From Erodium maritimum (taxonomy: Eukaryota; Streptophyta; Magnoliopsida; Geraniales; Geraniaceae): DNA of 64,000 nt. The stretch covers positions 16,435,001 through 16,499,000 of the forward strand of contig OY997596.1 in the NCBI GenBank assembly GCA_963921825.1. The letters are read 5' to 3'. The position numbers were made by a program, and so were the translations under genes. Below the pieces are notes generated by a model. The model worked only from the letters and a program-made list of their open reading frames with translations, ran no database searches and was not told where the DNA came from. Below, one piece after another: positions 1-11,643 of this stretch (positions within the stretch are counted from its first letter, which is position 1; every line of letters begins with the position of its first letter).

Positions 1-479
1 TATTAATAAGTAAAAATATTAAAAAGTTAAATCCGCCTATGCCCCGCCTAGGCCCCGACTAGTCCCCGCCTAACACCTAGGGGTCCTCACCGCCCGACTA
101 GCGCCTAGCGCCATTTACAATCTTGCCTAGGACATAAAACCCCAACACTTGGAAGATGTGTTTTCATTCCGTAACAGTGATATTGTTGTTGATAATGATC
201 ATGTGATGAATCATGATGTTGATAGGTCGATTTCCATGAAGAGGCCGAGAGGTACAAATAAATGTTGAGTACCCAACAAACACCATTGTACAAAAAAATC
301 ATCACACAATAGATTGGAAACCATTATGCAGTTGATATTGTTAAAGGAAAAACACAATACGATGAACGCAACTTTCAATGACAATTGTGCGATTGTAAAG
401 TCTTTGTTTCCGTGTAGCACGTTTCCAAAATCATTCGCAGACGTGAAAAAAGAAGTGAGAAGTGGGATGGGTTATGTGA
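1..479. other. intergenic repeat-like sequence, no gene seen
   Basis: The first 120 bases carry several imperfect copies of a short CCTAGGCCCCGACTAG-like unit, a pattern common in degenerate plant DNA elements. The rest is AT-rich. Short open frames on both strands have no recognisable domain and no splice context, so I call no gene here. Confidence 0.4.
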
Positions 480-1083
480 AGTAAGATTCTTGCGTACTGC
501 CAGTTATAATCCTATAACTATTGTACTCGTCTTAACCTAACTATATTAAAGATTTAATTTAAACCCAAGTTACATAATCCTTAGTCCTTTTATCAATTTT
601 CATTTCACAATTCTCGAATGCTAAAACCTAATAGTGATCAATTTGACAAAACATTAACTTCAAATCATGCAAGCATTAATGTAAAAACAATTTGCATAGA
701 GTAAACACGAACCCTTTGAACTTATTTATCGTATTGCTTCCCCTAGCCCTAGATCAATAGAAATTTAGCTCATAGAGAAGAAGGAAAAACACAAAGATGA
801 AGAAGAACAATAGATAAACATGTTTCATAGTAAATACGATACAAAATAGTGAATCAATGAATCAATCTCTAACTTGCTTTAACCCTAGCTCTTATGCACT
901 TCTCTATCTCCAACTCTCAATAACTAACTCTCACTCAATCTGGTTTTGCTCTCAAAACTCATGTTCCCACAACAATGACCTAACTTTGCTATTTAAACCC
1001 CTAAAAATTTAATTGGAAGCTGAATTCTGCAAGTGTCAGGGACCGAGGGACGGCCCGTGTCTGGGAGAGTCCCAAACCCGAGC
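480..1083 (-). other. possible leader of an older LTR element
   Basis: Read on the minus strand, this stretch and the sequence beyond the chromovirus (11644 to about 11860) are one continuous piece split by the chromovirus insertion. It resembles the leader/LTR sequence of Tat/Athila-type elements: a short TA-containing start followed by T- and C-rich leader sequence. No coding domain was found. The family assignment is inference and weak. Confidence 0.3.
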
Positions 1084-1088
1084 TTTTT
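1084..1088. repeat. target site duplication (left) of the chromovirus
   Basis: TTTTT directly precedes the TGTAAG start of the 5' LTR and is repeated at 11639-11643 directly after the TGACA end of the 3' LTR. Five bases is the usual duplication size for Ty3/gypsy elements. A homopolymer is a weak duplication taken alone, but it falls exactly at both LTR ends. Confidence 0.85.
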
Positions 1089-3839
1089 TGTAAGAACCGC
1101 TCCCGGTCAACGCCGGTAAAATCGGCGGAAAAACGGAAAAATTTAAAATTTTGGGACAGACACCTAAATGAACCTAAATTTGACACGAGGGTCATATCAG
1201 ACTTAAGTTGACAACGATATCGATCAAAGTGAGTTCTGGGGGACTCAGGGCAACTTTTTGACCAATTTGGGAAAGGTTGACTTTTTGTAGGAAAAGTCAA
1301 CCGAGCGACGTTTTGGTCCGTTCGAGGCCCGTTTTGGAACCAAAAAGCTTAGCCGTCGTTACAGCGGTCTTAGTTGGGCCATTTCCTTGTAGCACGTGAA
1401 ATTTCGTAATTTCTTGGAAAATGGGCCCGTTCGGGGCCCGAGACGGCCGAATTTCGCGAATCTGACTGAAAAATGTCTACATAGATATTTTTCAAAAAGG
1501 TGGGACCCACAAGACACTTGTCACCCAAGTGGTGGTGGTTGGTTTTAAAATAAAGATAAAGAAATAAAGAAGTGATAGTTTTGTAATTAAGAGGTTGGTG
1601 TTGTTTTTGAGCAAAACAAAAGGAAGGAAATGGCAGAGTGTTCGGCCATTTGATAAAAAAGGAGAGAGAAAGAAGAGAGAAGAAGGAGGAAAGGAAAAAG
1701 GAAAAGGAAAAGGAAAAGGAAAGGGTGGGTTTTTGGTGATTTCCCGACCATCCGACCGACCGACCGACTCAACGACTGCGGACTCGAACTCCCCTCGTCA
1801 TTCCCTACGGTGAGAACCCATTCTTTTCTCGTTTTGGTACGTTTGAAAATTAGGGTTTGAGTTTAAATGAGTCAAATGTGGTTGGGTTTGGGTTAGAATT
1901 CGTTTAAAGACGAATGGTTGAGGTTTGGGGTTCGTTAGGAACATTTTGGGGCGAAAAGGAAAATTTTCCATTGTGACCGTGTGGGGCCCACTTGCCCGGG
2001 CCTCGGGTATTTCGTGTTCGGGTGGTTTTGGACGATCCCCGAATTGATAATTCACACCCGGAACGAATTATGGGATTAAATTGTGAAAGTTGGAAATTTC
2101 GGGTTTAGAAACTTTAAACGCGAATTAAATCGCTCGGAAGTCGGAAATTGATTCCGTCGATTGCATCAAAACCCTTGAATTATTCTAAGATCGTAGAAAC
2201 GAAAACGGGAATTTTCGGAGCCCCGGAAGGGCGTTTTCCAATCCCGGGCAGATTCGCCGAGCCGGGCGAATCGGGCCTTTCCGGGCCCGTTGTTGACAAT
2301 GTCGAGTAATTGGGAAGTTTGGGAGTAATCGAAATTACCGGAGTTGCTTTTGGGCGTCTAATTCTTTAAAATTCAGCTTTGCCTGCGAACTTAAAAAGTG
2401 TTTTAATTTGTGATCATGTTAGATCGTGCCGCCGACCGGGGAAAGGGGAGGCTAGACGAGTGATCGCAAGTGCGCCGGAGCTTGAGCGTGGACTTTTGGG
2501 AAAGCGTGACGAGGTAGGAAAAAGTAGCCGGATCTCGGCCTTGACTAGGGAAAGTTAACAGTAGAAATGCATGTGACACTTAGTGGTGTCGTAGGATAAG
2601 TAAAGTTATCGAACAATAGAAATGCAGGCGACACTTAGTGGTGTCGTAGGATACGTGAACGTATCGAACAATAGAAATGCATGTGACACTTAGTAGTGTC
2701 GTAGGATAAGTGAACTTATCGAACGATAGAAATACTGGTGGCTTTTGGTTGTGCCCGTAGGTTAAGTAACTTGTTGTGTTTATGAGTGTGGTCATGTGTG
2801 CCTTTGGGGTGTTGAACCCGTATGTTACTGTGTGTGTGTCGTGGGTGGTCATGTGTGCCTTTGGGGTGTTGAACCCGTATGTTACTGTTTGTGTGTCGTG
2901 GGTGGCCATGTGTGCCTGTGGGGTGTTAAAACTGTATTGTTGCTGACTGTCTTGCTGAGGGGTAGTTAGTCGTATATTATTGTCGTTATTCATTGAACCT
3001 TGGGTGATGACTGTGATTGCATGGAGGTTGGGCCCGCCTGACAGAAAAGGGGTCCTGGGTCGCGCGTGTGAGGGTTGGCTAGGCTTCCGACTAACCATCG
3101 GTAAAGTTGTGCATTCTTTTGCGATGAAGGGCGGCTCCCCTTCCGACTAGCTATCGGAAAAGTATTGCTGTATATGTCGCGAACAGGTTGACCGCTGGCC
3201 CGACTGCGTGTCGAGGAAAGTTGCGTGGGGCAGGCTCAAGCCCAGCCGGTTAGCAACCGGCACTGAGTAGCTGGAGTGCGATCCTTTGTGATCTTGATTG
3301 TTGTGTGCGATCCTTTGTGATCTTGGGTGTTGCGTGGTTATTATTTGTGTTTTGGGTTGAGGTCGTAACCGCTGTGTTGGGTCTACATTACGCGTCCGGG
3401 TTTGAGTTGGTTGGGAAAGTTTAGTAGTCGTTTGGCATGACCGTCAGTCTAATTTGATTTTGGGATATTAGTCCCCGGTGTTTTGTTTGTTGTTGGTGTT
3501 CCCGACATTTCTGCTAGTATGCCGTTGTTAGTCTGGTATCCGTGGTGGTGAGCGAAACGCTCACCCCTAGCTGCTTTTCCTACAGGTACTGGTCGCGAGG
3601 AGTACTAGGGGAACTCTCGAAGCTTGAAGAGCTGGGAGCGGGAGTCCGGGTTTTGGGGAGTTTAGCGACGTACGCTTTGGTTTTTGTCCGCTTGTTTTGG
3701 ACGTATTTTAAGTTGTAAAATATTATTTTGATTAACTCAAAGTGGTGATTTTAAGCGGTTTATTAAAATGTTTGAAAACTGTTTTATTGGTTCACCGTTC
3801 GCGTTCCGGGTTCGGTCCTGCCGAATTCGGGGCGTGATA
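1089..3839 (+). repeat. 5' LTR of the chromovirus
   Basis: A 2751-bp direct repeat of 8895-11638. It starts TGTAAGAACCGC and ends GGGGCGTGATA, and the primer-binding site follows a few bases later. It contains two sets of short tandem repeats and a purine-rich stretch near 1670-1720. Confidence 0.93.
2550..2935 (+). repeat. tandem repeats inside the 5' LTR
   Basis: Two arrays lie side by side. At about 2550-2745 a 60-bp unit with GACACTTAGTGGTGTCGTAGG occurs three times, with a degenerate fourth start. At about 2785-2930 a unit of about 60 bp with GTGTGCCTTTGGGGTGTTG occurs three times. Each GACAC...GTGTC core is itself an inverted repeat that could fold. The same arrays are present in the 3' LTR at about 10345-10735. 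Confidence 0.85.
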
Positions 3840-3842
3840 GTT

Positions 3843-3854
3843 TGGTATCAGAGC
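3843..3854 (+). other. primer-binding site (tRNA-iMet)
   Basis: TGGTATCAGAGC lies three bases after the 5' LTR. This is the standard plant primer-binding site complementary to the 3' end of initiator methionine tRNA, and it fixes the orientation of the element. Confidence 0.92.
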
Positions 3855-5289
3855 ACGAGGTTTCACACCTCGGACTGTACGTCAATTAGGTGGGGAGATT
3901 TGAGTCGTTAAAAGTCCCGTCGTACGTTGGTTTCGTAAGTCGAAACCGTGTGTAGACCCATAGTGACATGAGTCCTGGTTGTTGTTGTGTGTATGTGCAA
4001 TATTGTTATTACTGGCATAATGATTGTGTGCTGCTGCATGAAACGTTTTTAAGCGGTCGCGACTCGACTCAGGGGCGCCCATGTAGTCGAACGTGACAAT
4101 ACTGATATCAAGTGGGTACAATTTAGTTCGGGGACACCTGGACCGGGTTGTAACTACGTGATGTCAAAAATGAGATTTTATGATGAAAGGGAGAAAGTTT
4201 TAAAAACTGGTTGACCCTGTGGGCGTGCGTTTTGGAATTGGTTGGCCTTGTCGGCTTGTGATTGAGGTTGGGTGACTTGAATTTGTCTGTGAATTGTTGT
4301 GCGCGTGTTTGTTAAATTGGTGATTGAACGTGTGTGGCCCTTAAGGCTGATTTTGGGGTTAAAAAGGGGTAAAGTTCGAGTCTGAAACAAATTTGGAAAA
4401 CAGGTCTGCGCGAGCGTCACGGACCCTGTCACGGATCCGTGACGGACCAGAGCGTTTTGGCGAGTTTTGGGCCTTCGTCACGGCCCCGTGACCCCAACCA
4501 TGACGGGGTCTGTCACGGCTCCGTGACCCCAACTGTGACGGGGTCTGTCACGGATCCGTGATTTCCTGCCTTGTTCCACCGTCTTGATTGTGCTGTTTGA
4601 GCGTTGGTTTTGCGTGGCTGTGTTCATGATTGTGTTGGTTGTAGAGGTCGTAAGTTCGGTGTTAAAGGGTGAGGTCTTGGGTTCGAGAGTCATCAATAAC
4701 CTACGGTAGTGATACAGCGCCTCGATGTGAGAGTCTCACCACAGAGAGGGGTTAGGGTTGATGCGCTGCGGCGCCATACGAACTAGGTTTCCCCCTATGT
4801 GAACGGGTGGTTTGAGGTTTCCTTCACGTGAGTGGGTTATTCGAGGTTTCCCTCGCGTGAACGGGTGGTTTGGGGTTTCCTTCACGTGAGTGGGTTATTT
4901 GAGGTTTTCCTATGTGATCGGGTAATCGGGGTATTGAGGTTGTGAGAAATAGTGGCTTGCGGAGTTGAGAACATGATCCCCGTTTGAGGTTTCCCTACGT
5001 GATCGGGTAATTGGGGTATTGAGGTCGTGAGCAATAGTGGTTTGCTGAGTTGAGAACATGATCCCCGTTCGAGGTTTCCCTTACGTGAGCGAGTGTTTGA
5101 GGTATTGATAGCATGAGCAGTGTGACGTTTTGGTATCAGGTTTTGAGGTAGTGGTTTGCCCTGGTTAGGTTGGTAATTCGTTAGTGCTTTACTTGTATGC
5201 CATAATCGAACGGGTGTCCGTGGAGGTGAGCAGAACGCTCATCCCCTTTACTACTTTTCCCGCAGGGGACGAGTAGCGAATACTAGTTT
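3855..5289 (+). other. leader region of the chromovirus with palindromes and LTR-like sequence
   Basis: No capsid-like product is recognisable in this 1.4-kb stretch. At 4415-4565 there are repeated GTCACGG...CCGTGAC palindromes, including the perfect 16-base GTCACGGATCCGTGAC. At about 4790-5100 a GAGGTTTCC..CGTGA.CGGGT unit of about 50 bp recurs. At 5195-5290 the sequence resembles the 3' part of the element's own LTR (about 3515-3610) and the related LTR at 45.6-45.7 kb. This suggests that LTR-derived sequence was incorporated. Confidence 0.6.
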
Positions 5290-8200
5290 GGTTGCGGAAA
5301 GTTATGAGTAAATGCATAGAGGATCGTGTGAGGGTTGTGCTATACCTTACCGGTGTGACTAATGGAGTGGTTGTTCGGCTTCTGATTTGGGCGTCATTTT
5401 TATTGGATACCGGGGCGTCACACTCGTTTACTTCGTCAAGTTGTGCTAAGATGTTGGGGCTGAGTTTAGAGCCATTGAGTCCACCCATGCGTCTGGACAC
5501 GCGTTGGGGGTGATGTGCTGTTGAATAGGGTCTGTCGTGCCTGCGAAGTTAGAGAAGCGAACTGATACAGGATGTTCGAGAGAGGGCTCAAGAGCCCTGA
5601 CACTGGATCGAGCCCTCACCCCGAGGATTCAGGTATGTTCGGAGTTGGTGGGCACGACGGCGGTAATGGAGCGAGGTCTTCGAGAGACTGCGAGGGTCCA
5701 TGAGGTTCGGTAGCGACTGAGCTTGTGCGTGTATCCGTGGGAAGGATACTTACGAAATGACAGCCTTTGACGTGATCTTGGAAATGGATTGGCTGACGAA
5801 ATACCTAGCCAGTATCGACTGCTATGGGCGACGAGTGACGGTGTCAGCAGGCAACACGAAGGTTTCGTGTATTCTGGACAGTAAGAGCGGGGTTCCCATG
5901 TCGGCTTTGTCCGCAGTGGAGGAAGTATCGGCCGTGTAGAGCCGAGAGTTACCGCAAGTGGTGTGCGAGTTCCTCGAGGTCTTTCCTGAGGAGTTGAGCG
6001 GGTTACCACCAGTTCGTGAGGTGGAGTTTGGGATTGACCTGATGCAGCGATATCGATGGCGCCTTACAGGTTCGCGCCAGCAGAGTTGACCGAGCTGAAG
6101 CGTCAGCTCGAGGAGCTTCGGGAGAAGGGGATTATCCGTCCGAGCACATCGCCGTGGGGAGCACCAGCACTCTTTGTGAAGAAGAAGAGTAGAGAGCTTC
6201 GGATGTGTATAGACTACCGGAAGCTGAACCGGGTTATGGTGAAGAACCAATACCCGATGCCGAGGATTGACGACTTGTTCGACCAGTTGAGAGGGTCGAC
6301 ATGATTCTCGAAGATCGATCTGCGATCCGGGTATTACCAGTTGCGAGTCCGGGAGGAGGACATTGCAAAGACTGCATTCCGGACACGCTATGGGCATTAC
6401 GAGTTCTTGGTGATGCCATTTGGACTAACGAACGCACCTGCAGCGTTCATGGATATGATGAACAAGTATATTCCGGCCGTTCTTAGATCAATTTGTGGTG
6501 GTGTTTGTAGACGACATCTTGATCTACTTGCAGAACGAGGCGGCACATAGGGAGTATTTGAGAGCTGTTCTGACCCTGCTGCGCACACATCAGCTTTATG
6601 CCAACCTGGAGAAGTGCGAGTTTTGGCTCGCTGAGGTGAAATTCCTCGGTCACATTGTATCCCGTGACGGTATACTGGTCGATCCGGCGAAGATCAACGC
6701 GGCTTCGAAGTGGGCGCGGCCCACGAGCGTCTTCGAGATCCGCAACTTCTTAGGGTTGGCAGGGTATTATCGGCGGTTCGTCCAGGACTTTGCGCGGCTA
6801 GCCGCACCTATGACTCTTTTGACGCGCAAGAGAGTCGGGTTTGTGTGGACAGAGGATTGTGAACGTGCGTTCACGGAGCTGAAGACTCGTTTGACTACCG
6901 CTCCAGTATTGATAGTGCCAGAGCGAGGGGTTGGGTATGAGGTCTACTGTGACGCGTCCGGGGAAGGACTGGGCTGTGTACTGATGTAGTTGGGTAGAGT
7001 TGTTGCTTATGGCTCCAGGAAGTTGAAGACACACGAGCGCAACTATCCTACCCATGACTTGGAATTAGCGACAGTCGTGTTCGCGCTAAAGGGCTGGCGG
7101 TATTATCTGTATGGCGAGCGATTTCAGGTGTTCTCGGATCACAAGAGCCTCAAGTACATCTTTTCCCAACGAGACCTGAACATGCGCCAACGGCGATGGA
7201 TGGAGCTACTTGAGGAGTACGACTTTGAGCTACACTACCATCTGGGTAAGGCGAACATGGTTGCCGACGCCCTGAGTAGGAAGTTGGGTCCGAGTCTTGC
7301 TAGCATATCAGTCCGAGAGTGGGACATGATGGGGGAACTGGGCACGTTCGGGCTTGAGCTAGAGGAGGTTACTGGTGGCGTGGCCATGTGCTCATTGGTG
7401 GCTCAGCCCTCACTACTTGCCCGAGTGATGGAGGCGCAGTCGGAGGATGTCGAGACGTCAGAGATCCGAGAGAGGGTCGTCAGCGGTGTCGAGGCGGAAG
7501 GCTGGGAACTCAGTGCCGATTGGGGGTTACGGTATCGAGGAGGGTTATTCGTGCCGCGCAACTGTAGAGATGACGTGTTGCGAGAGTCACATCATTCACA
7601 TCTTACAGTGCACCCGGGTAGCACCAAGATGTACCGCGACATTAGGCGGCACTTCTGGTTGAGCGGGATGCGGAGAGAGGTCGCGGAATTTGTATCGAGA
7701 TGTCTTACCTGTCAGCAGGTGAAGGCCGAACATCAGCGTCCCGCCGGATTATTGCAACCACTGCCGTTTTCCCAGTGGAAGTGGGAGCACGTCACGATGG
7801 ATTTCGTGAGTGGGTTTCCGAGATGGCTAAGAGGACACGATACGGTATGGGTGGTAGTCGACCGGTTGACCAAGTCGGCCCATTTCCTGGCCATGAGGAT
7901 GACTGATCCGGTCGACAAGTTGAGCCGCTTGTACATTCAGGAGATAGTGCGTCTCCATGTAGTCCCTGTGTCGATAGCGTCCGACAGGGATCCTCGTTTC
8001 ACGTCCAGATTTTGGCCGAGTCTGCAGACCGCGTTGGGGGCCGAGGTTTTGGCTCAGTACAGCACACCACCCCCCTAGACAGACGGCCAGTCCGAACGCA
8101 CGATTCAGATTTTGGAGGACATGCTGCGGGCATGTGTGCTAGACTTTAGGGGGTCTCGGGAAGACCACCTACCGTTAGCCGATTTCGCCTACAACAACAG

Positions 8201-8870
8201 CTTTTAGGCCAGTATCGGGATGGAACCGTTCGAAACGTTGTATGATAGGCCGTGTCGATCGCCCGTGTGCTGGGCGGAAGTGAGGAATGAGAGTTTACTG
8301 GGTCCAGAGCTCGTCCGAAAGACGGCAGAGAGGGTCGCGCTGATACGCGAGCGATTGAAGACCGCACAGAGTCGGCAGAAGAGCTACGCTGACAGACGAC
8401 GCCGGCCTCTTGAGTTTGCAGTCGGTGATCACGTGTTCCTGAAGGTGAGCCCGAGAAAGGGATTGGTACGGTTCAGCCGCGGCGAAGGCAAGTTATCCCC
8501 GCAGTACATCGGCCCTTTCGAGATCTTGAGCAGAGTGGGAGCAGTGGCATATTGTCTGGCATTACCACCGCAACTTGAGAGTGTTCATAACGTCTTCCAC
8601 GTGTCCCAGTTGCGGAAGTACAATGCGGACCCCTCCCACATCATTGAGTGGGCAGATATCGAGGTGGATGACGATGTCTCTTATGAGGAGCACCCGGTTC
8701 GAATCATGGACACACGAGAGCAGGTCCTGCGTGGCAAGGTTATCCGCCTAGTACGGGTGCAATGGCGACACCACGGGGCCGAGTCGACTTGGGAGCGCGA
8801 GGACGAGGTTCGCGCGAAGTACCCCGATCTGTTCGACTCCGTAGGTGTGTTTGTTTTAAATTTCGCGGAC
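5290..8870 (+). pseudogene. chromovirus pol region (PR, RT, RH, INT, chromodomain), broken
   Basis: Recognisable parts in order: an aspartic protease with the DTGASHSF motif near 5410; the protease/RT linker near 5760; reverse transcriptase from about 6050 to 6700, with the [20 protein letters not shown] and VFVDDIL motifs; RNase H from about 6930 to 7280; the integrase zinc finger and core from about 7590 to 8200; and the integrase C-terminus with a chromodomain-like tail from about 8300 to 8850 (VHNVFHVSQLRKY). Family and order point to the Tekay/Del lineage. The reading frame is broken in several places, so no product is expected. Confidence 0.9.
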
Positions 8871-8881
8871 GAAATTCCTTT

Positions 8882-8893
8882 AAGGGGGGTAGA
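8882..8893 (+). other. polypurine tract
   Basis: AAGGGGGGTAGA lies just before the TGTAAG start of the 3' LTR, the usual plus-strand primer position for LTR retrotransposons. Confidence 0.85.
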
Positions 8894-8894
8894 T

Positions 8895-11638
8895 TGTAAG
8901 AACCGCTCCCGGTCAACGCTGGTCAAATCGGCGAAAAAACGGAAAAATTTAAAATTTTGGGACAAACACCTAAATGAACCTAAATTTGACCCCGAGGGTC
9001 ATATCAGACTTAAGTTGACCCTGACATCGATCAAAGTGAGTTCTGGGGGACTCAGGGCAACTTTTTGACCAATTTGGGAAATGTTGACTTTTTACCGGAA
9101 AAGTCAACCGAGCGACGTTTTGGTCCGTTCGAGGCCCGTTTTGGATCCAAAAAGCTTAGCCGTCGTTACAACGGTCTTAGTTGGACCGTTTCCTTGTAGC
9201 ACGTGAAATTTCGTAATTTCTTAGAAAATGGGCCCGTTCGGGGCCCGAGACGGCGAATTTCGCGAATCTGACTGAAAAATATCTACAAAGATATTTTTCA
9301 AAAAGGTGGGGCCCACAAGACACTTGTCACCCAAGTGGTGGTGGTTGGTTTTAAAATAAAGAAAAAGAAATAAAGAAGTGGTAGTTTTGTAATTAAGAGG
9401 TTGGTGTTGTTTTTGAACAAAACAAAAGGAAGAAAATGGCAGAGTGTTCGGCCATTTGATAAAACAGGAGAGAGAAAGAAGAGAGAAGAAGGAGGAAAGG
9501 AAAAAGGAAAAAGGAAAAGGAAAGGGTGGGTTTTTGGTGATTTCCCGACGATCCGACCAACCGATCGACTCAACGACTGCGGATTCGAACTCCCCTCGTC
9601 ATTCCCTACGGTGAGAACCCATTGTTTTCTCGTTTTGGTACGTTTGAAAATTAGGGTTTGAGTTTAAACGAGTCAAATGTGGTTGGGTTTGGGTTAGAAT
9701 TGGTTTAAAGACGAATGGTTGAGGTTTGGGGTTCGTTAGGAACATTTTGGGGCGAAAAGGAAAAATTTTCAATGTGGCCGTGTGGGGCCCACTTGCCCGG
9801 GCCTCGGGTTTTTCGTGTTCGGGTGGTTTTGGACGATCCCCGAATCGATAATTCACACCGGAACGAATTATGGGATTAAATTGTGAAAGTTGGAAATTTC
9901 GGGTTTAGAAACTTTAAACACGAATTAAATCGCTCGGAAGTCGGAAATTGATTCCGTCAATTGCATTGGAACCCTTGAATTATTCTAAGATCGTAGAAAC
10001 GAAAACGGAAAATTTCGGAGCCCCGGAAGGGCGTTTTCCAATCCCGGGCAGATTCGCCGAGCCGGGCGAATCGGGCCTTTCCGGGCCCGTTGTTGACAAT
10101 GTCGAGTAATTGGGAAGTTTGGGAGTGATCGACATTACCGGGGTTGCTTTTGGGCGTCTAATTCTTTAAAATTCAGCTTTGCCTGCGAACTTAAAAAGTG
10201 TTTTAATTTGTGTTCATGTTAGATCGTGCCGCCGACCGCGGAAAGAGGAGGCTAGACGAGTGATCGCGAGGGCGCCAGAGCTTGGGAGTGGGCTTTTGGA
10301 AAGCGTTACGAGGTAGGGAAAAGTAGCCGGATCTCGGCCTTGACTAGGGAAAGTTAACAGTAGAAATGCATGTGACACTTAGTGGTGTCGTAGGATAAGT
10401 AAAGTTATCGAACAATAGAAATGCAGGCGACACTTAGTGGTGTCGTAGGATACGTGAACGTATCGAACAATAGAAATGCATGTGACACTTAGTAGTGTCG
10501 TAGGATAAGTGAGCATATCGAACGATAGAAATACTGGTGGCTTTTGGTTGTGCCCGTAGGTTAAGTAATTTGTTGTGTATATGAGGGTGGTCATGTGTGC
10601 CTTTGGGGTGTTGAACCCGTATGTTGTTGTGTGTGTGTTGTGGGTGGTCATGTGTGCCTTTGGGGTGTTGAACCCGTATGTTACTGTTTGTGTGTCGTGG
10701 GTGGCCATGTGTGCCTGTGGGGTGTTAAAACTGTATTGTTGCTGACTGTCTTGCTGAGGGGTAGTTAGTCGTATATTATTGTCGTTATTCATTGAACCTT
10801 GGGTGATGACTGTGATTGCATGGAGGTTGGGGCCCGCCTGACAGAAAAGGGGTCCTGGGTCGCGCGTGTGAGGGTTGGCTAGGCTTCCGACTAACCATCG
10901 GTAAAGTTGTGCATTCTTTTGCGATGAAGGGCGGCTCCCCTTCCGACTAGCTATCGGAAAAGTATTGCTGTATATGTCGCGAACAGGTTGACCGCTGGCC
11001 CGACTGCGTGTCGGGGAAAGTTGCGTGGGGCAGGCTCAAGCCCAGCCGGTTAGCAACCGGCACTGAGTAGCTGGAGTGCGATCCTTTGTGATCTTGATTG
11101 TTGTGTGCGATCCTTTGTGATCTTGGGTGTTGCGTGGTTATTATTTGTGTTTTGGGTTGAGGTCGTAACCGCTGTGTCGGGTCTACATTACGCGTCCGGG
11201 TTTGAGTTGGTTGGGAAAGTTTAGTAGTCGTTTGGCGTGACCGTCAGTCTAATTTGAGTTTGGGATAGTAGTCCCCGGTGTTTTGTCTGTTGTTGGTGTT
11301 CCCGGCATTTCTGCTAGTATGCCGTAGTCAGTCTGGTATCCGTGGTGGTGAGCGAAACGCTCACCCCTAGCTGCTTTTCCTACAGGTACTGGTCGCGAGG
11401 AGGACTAGGGGAACGCTCGAAGCTTGAAGAGCTGGGAGCGGGAGTCCGGGTATTTGGGAGTTTAGCGACGTACGCGTTGGTTTTTGTTCGCTTGTTTTGG
11501 ACGTATTTTAAGTTGTAAAATATTATTTTGATTAACTCAAAGTGGCGATTTTAAGCGGTTTATTAAAATGTTTGAAACTGTTTTATTGGTTCACCGTTCG
11601 CCTTCCGGGTTCGGTCCTGCCGAATTCGGGGCGTGACA
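8895..11638 (+). repeat. 3' LTR of the chromovirus
   Basis: A 2744-bp repeat of the 5' LTR. It starts TGTAAGAACCGC and ends GGGGCGTGACA. It differs by scattered substitutions and a few short length changes, and carries the same tandem arrays at about 10345-10735. Confidence 0.93.
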
Positions 11639-11643
11639 TTTTT
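11639..11643. repeat. target site duplication (right) of the chromovirus
   Basis: TTTTT directly after the TGACA end of the 3' LTR, matching 1084-1088. Confidence 0.85.

Larger units (their letters stand above)
1089..11638 (+). mobile_element. Ty3/gypsy chromovirus (Tekay/Del-like), non-functional
   Basis: A structurally complete LTR retrotransposon of about 10.55 kb. It has two long LTRs starting TGTAAG and ending TGATA or TGACA, a primer-binding site for initiator tRNA-Met, a polypurine tract, and a pol region in gypsy order (protease, reverse transcriptase, RNase H, integrase, chromodomain-like tail). I did not recognise a gag region. The coding part is broken in several places, so it is a fossil. 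The two LTRs look about 97 percent identical by eye, which suggests insertion roughly a million years ago at commonly used plant rates; this was not computed. It interrupts older repeat sequence. Confidence 0.93.

Noticed and set aside
2580-3098. 172-codon minus-strand frame in the LTR
   Set aside because: Its repeated residues come from the tandem repeats of the LTR, and it is present in both LTRs only because they are copies.
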